From Xylophilus sp. (GTDB taxonomy: Bacteria; Pseudomonadota; Gammaproteobacteria; Burkholderiales; Burkholderiaceae_C), in contig WNDY01000030.1 of assembly GCA_009914555.1 (NCBI GenBank), positions 1 through 55,722 on the forward strand: a stretch of DNA of 55,722 nt. Direction: 5' to 3'. Shown piece after piece: positions 48,954-55,722 of the stretch. The number at the start of each line of letters is the position of its first letter. Positions within the stretch are counted from its first letter, which is position 1. Position numbers and translations under genes: made by a program. The notes beneath the pieces were generated by a model. The model saw only the letters and a list, made by a program, of their open reading frames with translations. It was not told the DNA's origin and ran no database searches.

Positions 48954-49927
48954 TCGGGTTGGATTTCGGCCTGGCGGATGAGGGTTCGCCAGTGCGCGAG
49001 CTGCTCGGCCACGTAGCGCGCGAACTCGTCAGGCGTCTTGCTGGGCCAGACCTGGAAGCCGATCTGCGCGAGCTTGTCCTGCGTGTCCTTGTCGGCCAGC
49101 ACCTTCTGCAGCTCGGCGTTGAGCCGCTCCACGATAGGCCGGGGCATGCCGGCCGGGCCGAAGATGCCGTTCCACGAGGTCAGGTCGCAGCCCCGGACCG
49201 TCGCGCCGATCGGCGGCACGCCCGGCAGCAGCGGCGAGGGCTGGGCGGTGGTGATGCCCAGCACGCGCACCTTGTCGGTCTTGAGCATGCCCATGCCCGA
49301 GCCGAGGTCGGCCACGTAGACCTGCACTTGGCCGCCGGCCAGGTCGGCCATGGCCTGCGGGCTGGACTTGTAGGGGATGCCGAGGATGTCGACCTGGGCG
49401 ATGTGCTTGATGCTCTCCATCGACACCAGCGAGGTGCTGTTGGGCGTGGCGTAGCTGAGCTTGCCCGGGTGGGCGCGGGCGTGGTCGAGCAGCTCGGCCA
49501 TCGTCTTCGCCGGCACCGACGGATGCACCGCCAGCGCGAACGGCAGCTCGCCCACGCGCGCGACGGGCGTGAAGTCCTTGACCGGGTCGTACTGCAGCTT
49601 GCGGTAGAGCGCCGGGTTGGCCGAGTGCGAGGTGTTGGTCGTCATGAACAGCGTGTAGCCGTCGGGTCGGGCCTTGGCGACGATCTGGGCGGCGACCTGG
49701 CCGTTGGCACCCGGCTTGTTGTCGATGACGACCGGCTGGCCGAGCCGCTCGGCGAGCCGGGTGCCGACGGCGCGCGCGACCGAATCGGTGCCGCTGCCGG
49801 CCGCGAACGGCACGACCAGCGTGACCGGCTGGGACGGATAGGGCTGCTGCGGGGCCGCGGCCGGCGCGAGGACGGCCGTGGCCGCAAGGGCGCAGGCCGC
49901 GAGCGCTGCGCGCACGGGATGCTTCAT
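48950..49927 (-). CDS. Tripartite tricarboxylate transporter receptor (TctC/Bug family)
   Basis: A 325-residue periplasmic receptor. A signal peptide (MKHPVRAALAACALAATAVL, cleavage near APAAA) precedes PSQPVTLVVPFAAGSGTDSVAR, VIDNKPGANGQVAAQIVAKA, PDGYTLFMTTNTSHSANPAL and the C-terminal FQVWPSKTPDEFARYVAEQL, all Bug signatures. Bug proteins bind carboxylates and often work with membrane partners encoded elsewhere; none are present here. ATG 49927 follows AGGAG and was preferred over an upstream in-frame start. It is the first gene of a five-gene unit in which the first four overlap by 4 bp. Confidence 0.9.
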   Translation of the reverse strand: MKHPVRAALAACALAATAVLAPAAAPQQPYPSQPVTLVVPFAAGSGTDSVARAVGTRLAERLGQPVVIDNKPGANGQVAAQIVAKARPDGYTLFMTTNTSHSANPALYRKLQYDPVKDFTPVARVGELPFALAVHPSVPAKTMAELLDHARAHPGKLSYATPNSTSLVSMESIKHIAQVDILGIPYKSSPQAMADLAGGQVQVYVADLGSGMGMLKTDKVRVLGITTAQPSPLLPGVPPIGATVRGCDLTSWNGIFGPAGMPRPIVERLNAELQKVLADKDTQDKLAQIGFQVWPSKTPDEFARYVAEQLAHWRTLIRQAEIQPE

Positions 49928-50142
49928 GCGTGTCTCCTGGTGGTGGATCGGCGCCCGCTGTGCCGCAGGCTGCGCGCATCTTCCGCCCGGGCAGCCATTC
50001 GCGTCCAATTGGATAATCGGACCGATCGATAGGCGTTGCGAATCGTCGGCCGCCGCCGCGCCGGGCGCACAATACGCGGCGCCCCGCCCACGGCCCGGGC
50101 CGCTTTCCCCCCCGTTCCTTTCAGAAAGAAAGTCTTCCGGTC

Positions 50143-52005
<1,863 letters not shown>

Positions 52006-52104
52006 CGCCCCTGGCGGCGCGGTCCGCATCCCTTGCCCTGCGCGAACGGCGCACGAGCGCGGCGAAGGGCCCGGCAGCCACCTGAACAGGAAAGGCAGAA
52101 AGAC

Positions 52105-52925
52105 ATGACAACCGCGCCCCCTCTTCCCCCTCTCCGCCATCGCCCACCAGCCCGCCTTGCAGCAGGCGCTGCTGCTGACGGCCATCGACCCCGCCCTCGG
52201 CGGCGTCCTCATCGAAGGCCCCCGCGGCACGGCCAAGAGCACCGCGGCCCGCGCCCCGGCCGAGTTGCTGCCCGACGGCGCCCTTCACCACCCTGCCGCT
52301 GGGCGCCAGCCTCGAACACCTCACCGGCACCCTCGACCTGGGCGAAGCCCTGGCCGGCAACGCGGTGCGCTTCGCCCCCGGGCTGCTGGCCCGCGCGCAT
52401 GGCGGTGTGCTCTACGTGGACGAAGTCAACCTGCTGCTCGACGTGCTGCTCGACGCCGCCGCCAGCGGCGTCAACACCGTCGCGCGCGACGGCATCTCGC
52501 ACCACCATGCCGCGCGCTTCGTGCTCGTGGGCACCATGAACCCGAGGAAAGCGCGCTGCGCCCGCAGCTGCTGGACCGCTTCGGCCTCGCCGTGCGGCTG
52601 GCCAACCTCGCGGATGCCGTAGCCCGCGCCGCTGCCGTGCGCGCCCGCCTGGCCTTCGATGCCGATCCGCACGCCTTCCGCACCCGGCATGCGAAGCAGC
52701 AGCACGCACTGGCCGCCCCGCTCGCCGCCGCCCGCGCCGTCGGCGCCGGCCCCATCGTCAAGCCCCCTGCGCCCGCCGGCCCGCGCCGCCGCCGACCCGG
52801 CCGCGTCGGCAGCGACAAAAAAGCCTGAGCCTGCGGCACGCGACCACCACCCCGCCCGCGCAGCAGCGCCTGGTGCGCGGGCCAAGGACCTGCTGGCGCT
52901 GATGGAGGCGGCCTACCGGTCGGCT
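52105..52925 (+). pseudogene. Decayed ChlI/BchI-type magnesium-chelatase ATPase (cobalamin locus-type)
   Basis: Fragments of one AAA+ chelatase subunit appear in different frames: [20 protein letters not shown] and Walker [15 protein letters not shown] near 52210; [38 protein letters not shown] and [14 protein letters not shown] near 52290-52530; [19 protein letters not shown] near 52560; and AKDLLALMEAAYR near 52880-52920. Frame changes are needed near 52117, 52280 and 52549, and the loop after VDEVNLL (usually DDHLVD) is shortened. It cannot make a working protein. Such genes in relatives stand beside cobN and cobalamin genes, matching the BtuF remnant that follows. Confidence 0.8.
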
Positions 52926-53267
52926 GCGCGAGCGCAGCAGCACAGGTCGGGCCGCAGCGCGACGATGCGCTCGACCTGCGCGTCGTCCATCGTGCCCACG
53001 CGCGGCGGGCCGTCGATGGCTGCCGGCCAGTTCGCATTGCGGTCGATACCCACGCGCCGCGCGCAGTCGCCGAGCGCGCAGACCGTCTCTGCGCTGCGGC
53101 ACCTGGGCGAACTCGACCGGGTGACCGCGGTCGTCGACGATGACGGCGAGCCCCAGCGCCGGCCCGGCGGCGGCGCTGCCGGTGAACGCCGGCATCAGGC
53201 CGAGCAAGGCAGCGGCCAGCGGCGCGCGCAGCAGCAGCGTGGGGGACGGGAGAGCGGTCGCGGACAC
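52913..53267 (-). pseudogene. Remnant of a BtuF-type cobalamin/iron-chelate binding protein (N-terminal part)
   Basis: On the minus strand from GTG 53267 a signal peptide (LLLRAPLAAALLGLMPAF) leads to AVIVDDRGHPVEFAQVPQR. The usual IVSLLPSLTE strand is then missing and the frame changes near 53090. The next part, TVCALGDCARRVGIDRNANW, PPRVGTMDDAQVERIVALRP and DL, is a clear BtuF-like continuation, ending at a stop (52913) where the rest of the gene should follow. Its 3' end abuts and overlaps the chelatase remnant by about 12 bp, so a deletion has joined the two genes. Confidence 0.7.
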
Positions 53268-53309
53268 GGGACGCGATTGTTCCACCGCCGCCGGGCATCT
53301 CGAGGCAAG

Positions 53310-53684
53310 ATGCCGCCCATGATGGCCCCGCAGCCTGCCAGCAACCTCTTCCGCGACGCCCGGCCGCCCGCCCACGGCGAGCGCTTCGACACACTGTTGC
53401 ACCACCGCAACCTGTTGGTCGAGCGCATCGTCAGCGCGGCCGGCACCACGCCGACCGCATATGTGCAGCCACAGGACGAATGGGTCGTGCTGCTGCAAGG
53501 CGCGGCCACGCTGACGGTGGATGGCAGGACCGTGGAACTGGCGGCGGGCGACCATCTCTTCATCCCGGCGCGCACGCCGCACACGGTCGAGCGGACGTCG
53601 CAGGGCGCGCTGTGGCTGGCGGTGCATCTGCACGCGCAGCAGGACGACGCGCCACGGGCGCGGCAAGGCAGCCCTGGCCTATAG
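53310..53684 (+). CDS. Small cupin-domain protein
   Basis: A 124-residue single cupin of the mannose-6-phosphate-isomerase-like type: [16 protein letters not shown] (motif 1 lacking the usual HxH), and [20 protein letters not shown] with a His in motif 2. Metal binding may be weak, since the first motif has no histidine pair. ATG 53310 has GAGG upstream; ATGs at 53319 and 53322 are alternatives. Its stop overlaps the convergent integrase stop by 6 bp. The reading frame is intact although both neighbours are decayed, so it may still be expressed. Function unknown. Confidence 0.7.
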   Translation: MPPMMAPQPASNLFRDARPPAHGERFDTLLHHRNLLVERIVSAAGTTPTAYVQPQDEWVVLLQGAATLTVDGRTVELAAGDHLFIPARTPHTVERTSQGALWLAVHLHAQQDDAPRARQGSPGL

Positions 53685-54634
53685 CGTGTCCAGCGGGCTG
53701 AGCACGCCATGCCCGCCCTTGTTGAGCACATGCGTATAAACCATGGTCGTGCTCACGTCCGCGTGGCCCAGCAGTTCCTGCACCGTGCGGATGTCGTAGC
53801 CGGCCTGCAGCATGTGGGTGCGAACGAATGGCGCAGCACATGCGGCGTAACCGGCTTGGCGAAGCCGATGGCGCGCGCAGCCGCGCGCACGGCGCGCTGC
53901 ACCGACGCGGGGGATAGATGGGGTGCCTGCGCTCCAGCGGAGGATCGCCGCGCGGGTCGAGCGGACGCACCGGCGATGGAAAGACATACTGCCAGCCCCA
54001 TGCGCGGGCCGACGCTGGATATTTGACGGCGAGCGCGGCGGGCAAATACACCTCGCCGGCACCTGCGGCAATATCGCGTTCGTGCAAATTCTTGGCGCGC
54101 TAATTGCGATTGCAGGGGTGCGATCAGATTTTCGGGCAGCACCGTCACCCGGTCTTTGTTGCCTTTGCCCTCGCGTACGATAATCTCGCGCCGCTCGAAT
54201 TCGATATCCTTCACGCGCAGCCGCAGGCATTCCAGCAAGCGCATGCCCGTGCCATAGAGCAGGCGCACGACCAAACTCATCGTGCCGCCCTCGATCTGCA
54301 ACAACAGGTCGCGCACCTCGTGCGGCGCCATCACCCCCGGCAGGCGCTGCGGCCCGCGCCTGCACCACCTCGTCGCGCCAGGGCAGATCGATATTCAATA
54401 ACTGTTTATAAAGATACAGCAATGCCGCCTTGACCTGGTTCTGCGTGGAAATCGAGACCTTGCGCTCCACCGCCAGATGCGTGAGAAACGCCCCCACCGC
54501 GCCCAATCGGCATGGGCGTCTTCCGTGCGGATGCTGTAGTGGCGTGTACGGATGTGGGCCCGGAGCTGGTCCAGCAGCTTGGGCGGAGCCGAGGGCGAAG
54601 CGGGAACGGTGCCTCCTGTGGCGGTCGTATTCAT
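53679..54634 (-). pseudogene. intI: Integron integrase IntI (tyrosine recombinase), multiply frameshifted
   Basis: Pieces in three frames give almost a whole Int[21 protein letters not shown] at the N-terminus; [20 protein letters not shown] and [53 protein letters not shown] with the first catalytic Arg; the IntI-specific [10 protein letters not shown] patch with [42 protein letters not shown] (H..R); and [16 protein letters not shown] with the His and Tyr nucleophile. Frame changes are needed near 54510, 54358, 54095, 53920 and 53828, and part of the region near 54510 is lost. It is certainly inactive as written. It faces away from the cassette-like gene at 54790, as in integrons. Confidence 0.9.
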
Positions 54635-54643
54635 CCGGAAAAT

Positions 54644-54659
54644 TTTAGGTTTGCCTAAA
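54644..54659. repeat. Short inverted repeat upstream of intI
   Basis: TTTAGG-TTTG-CCTAAA lies 10-25 bp upstream of the intI start, where it would overlap the integrase leader. It could be an operator or part of an attI-type site; it does not resemble a LexA box (CTGT-N8-ACAG). Confidence 0.4.
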
Positions 54660-54752
54660 TGGCGGCGCGACGGCGGCAATAGCAGGGATGTGCATATCGT
54701 TGCTCTTGTGTTGGTTGACCGGCTCGGATAGGATGCCTGTCGTCTAATTCTA

Positions 54753-54760
54753 GTTAGAAC
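54753..54760 (+). other. Possible attI recombination core
   Basis: GTTAGAAC approximates the GTTRRRY core used by integron integrases (one mismatch at the last position). It lies in the spacer between intI and the first cassette-like gene, with TCTAA/TTAGA half-sites around it. The location is right for attI, but the match is weak. Confidence 0.35.
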
Positions 54761-54789
54761 TCACTGCAACCAGCGAAGGATGCTGAAAG

Positions 54790-55152
54790 ATGCAATGTAA
54801 AAGCTGCGGCTCTGACAACACACAACGTCTTGCGGCCGCCTACCAAAATGGCACCAGCACTGTCAACACCAGAAGCAACTCAATAGGTTTTGCATTCGGC
54901 GCAGGTGGCCCGGAGTTTGGTAGCGCAACCACAACAACATCTGGCACATCAACATCTCTTTTAGCAGCAAGAGCCGCACCACCAGCCAAGAAGCGATACC
55001 GAGCATTCTTCATTATTCCGGTAGCACTCTGGATCATTGCCATGTTCTTCGAGAAATCTTTTACAGGCACAATCCTAAACATATCGGCATATGCAGTCTT
55101 GGCCTTCTTCTTATTTCGCACCTACCAATTCAATTCTAAAAAATGGCCTTAG
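54790..55152 (+). CDS. Cassette-like gene: small zinc-ribbon membrane protein
   Basis: A 120-residue protein. The N-terminus MQCKSCGSDNTQRLAAAYQNG has one CxxC pair (half a zinc ribbon, or a redox pair). A Gly/Thr/Ser-rich linker is followed by two hydrophobic segments (FFIIPVALWIIAMFF, about residues 73-87, and ISAYAVLAFFLF, about 98-109). The gene is far richer in A/T than everything to its left and uses A/T-ending codons, a sign of foreign origin. It starts 156 bp from the intI start on the opposite strand, the position and direction of a first integron cassette. Its stop TAG shares bases with the transposase stop. Function unknown. Confidence 0.75.
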   Translation: MQCKSCGSDNTQRLAAAYQNGTSTVNTRSNSIGFAFGAGGPEFGSATTTTSGTSTSLLAARAAPPAKKRYRAFFIIPVALWIIAMFFEKSFTGTILNISAYAVLAFFLFRTYQFNSKKWP

Positions 55153-55722
55153 CTGTCGCATCCCGGACGATCATATAGCCGCTTATGGAACAGATGCGGG
55201 TGAGTCTGATACCAGTTCTTCATGGCCTGCATGGGCGTCTTGCTGCCCAGCGCTGACTGCGGCAGTTGCTGGTTGTACAAGGCCACATAGCGCAGCAAGG
55301 TCTGCTCGAGGTCCTCTCGGCCGTTGAACCGATGCGTCTTGAGTACATCGGCGATGCGCCCATTGAAGCGCTCGACCATGCCGTTGGTCCTCGGTGTCCT
55401 GGGCTGGGTCAGCCGGTGCTCGATGCCCAGTTCCTGGCACAGCCGGTCGAACTCGTGATTGCCGCTGGGCTCGCGCTCCTTCCTCGTAAACAGGCGGTCC
55501 GTGAACTCCTTGCCGTTGTCGGTCAGCACCTTGGAGATCCTGATCGCACAGGCCTTGTGCAATGCCTTGAGGAAAGCCTGGGCGCTGGCGGCCGTCTTGT
55601 TGGCCTTGGGTTGCACGAACACCCAGCGCGTGGCCCGGTCGATGGCCACGAAGAGATAACGCCGGTTGCTCTCGTCGTGCATCTGCGGCAGGTACTTCAC
55701 GTCCACGTGCACATACCCCGGC
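55149..55722 (-). CDS. IS481-like transposase (partial, continues past right edge)
   Basis: The C-terminal 190 residues of a DDE integrase-core transposase: first Asp in HVDVKYLPQ, second in VLTDNGKEFTDRL, and Glu in RTNGMVERFNGRIADVLKTH, then the tail YNQQLPQSALGSKTPMQA typical of IS481-family enzymes. The frame is open to the right edge, so the N-terminal HTH is outside. The stop at 55149-55151 overlaps the convergent cassette gene stop. No frameshift is visible in this part. Confidence 0.9.
   Translation of the reverse strand, partial: PGYVHVDVKYLPQMHDESNRRYLFVAIDRATRWVFVQPKANKTAASAQAFLKALHKACAIRISKVLTDNGKEFTDRLFTRKEREPSGNHEFDRLCQELGIEHRLTQPRTPRTNGMVERFNGRIADVLKTHRFNGREDLEQTLLRYVALYNQQLPQSALGSKTPMQAMKNWYQTHPHLFHKRLYDRPGCDS
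55153..55722 (-). mobile_element. IS481-like insertion sequence, right-hand part only
   Basis: The element probably begins at or near TGTCGCATCCCGG (about 55154), directly after the cassette gene stop, and extends beyond the window. The other inverted repeat and the target duplication cannot be seen. It occupies the place where the cassette attC site would be expected. Confidence 0.65.

Noticed and set aside
54690..54790. attC site of the cassette in the spacer before it
   Set aside because: An attC should lie after the cassette, and the paired RYYYAAC...GTTRRRY cores are not both present; only a weak attI-like core was kept.

Overview
The window looks like chromosome of a GC-rich betaproteobacterium, most likely Burkholderiales and probably Comamonadaceae (Variovorax/Acidovorax-like). 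The evidence is the strong third-position G/C bias, the family-typical gyrB-dnaN-dnaA and kdsD-kdsC-lptC blocks, Bug/TctC receptors, paired CaiB/acyl-CoA dehydrogenase genes, and a short C/G-rich intergenic hairpin between two genes. No rRNA, tRNA or CRISPR array was seen. Coordinates rest on reading the sequence and recognising families by eye; no database was searched.

Layout. 1-11.9 kb is a probable organosulfur scavenging island: three family-5 solute-binding proteins (one cut by the left edge), an SfnB-type flavin oxidoreductase, a TonB-dependent receptor, two FMN-dependent monooxygenases of the NtaA/DmoA type and a JmjC-type cupin oxygenase, arranged around one divergent promoter region. 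11.9-21.1 kb is mostly housekeeping: a lone cyclic-nucleotide-binding domain protein, apt, a GGDEF-EAL gene broken by a 26-bp tandem duplication, a CPA2 antiporter, and kdsD-kdsC-lptC. kdsC lacks HAD motif IV, and the lptA-lptB genes expected after lptC are absent. 21.2-32.5 kb is an unrecognised catabolic locus. A haem-oxygenase-like diiron enzyme with two dedicated ferredoxins, a small unknown protein and an ornithine-cyclodeaminase-family enzyme are transcribed leftwards. An aldehyde dehydrogenase, a GlcG/HbpS protein, a ferredoxin-NADH reductase, a frameshifted transporter, a gamma-glutamyltransferase-family hydrolase, a TauE/SafE permease and a GST are transcribed rightwards. Three near-identical copies of a GTATAC-containing palindrome sit at its promoters and probably bind the local GntR regulator. 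This is the best candidate here for an undescribed pathway.

32.6-42.3 kb carries a frameshifted CheB-PAS-GAF-histidine kinase-receiver-PAS-GAF hybrid, then gyrB, dnaN and dnaA. Upstream of dnaA, where rpmH-rnpA would be expected, lie an NrtA/SsuA-type binding protein and an aidB homologue. A tightly overlapping tctC-caiB-cupin-acyl-CoA dehydrogenase operon with a LysR gene follows, and then recQ. From 52.1 kb the sequence is decaying: remnants of a ChlI-type chelatase subunit and a BtuF-type binding protein, a small cupin, an integron integrase with at least five frameshifts, one AT-richer cassette-like gene, and an IS481-like transposase running off the right edge.

Two themes recur. First, conserved neighbourhoods (lptC-lptA-lptB, rpmH-dnaA) are broken, pointing to rearrangement. 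Second, several genes carry single frameshifts in otherwise well-conserved reading frames (15.54, 29.00 and 33.23 kb). These may be real recent lesions or residual sequencing errors; the heavily damaged loci after 52 kb are better explained by true decay.
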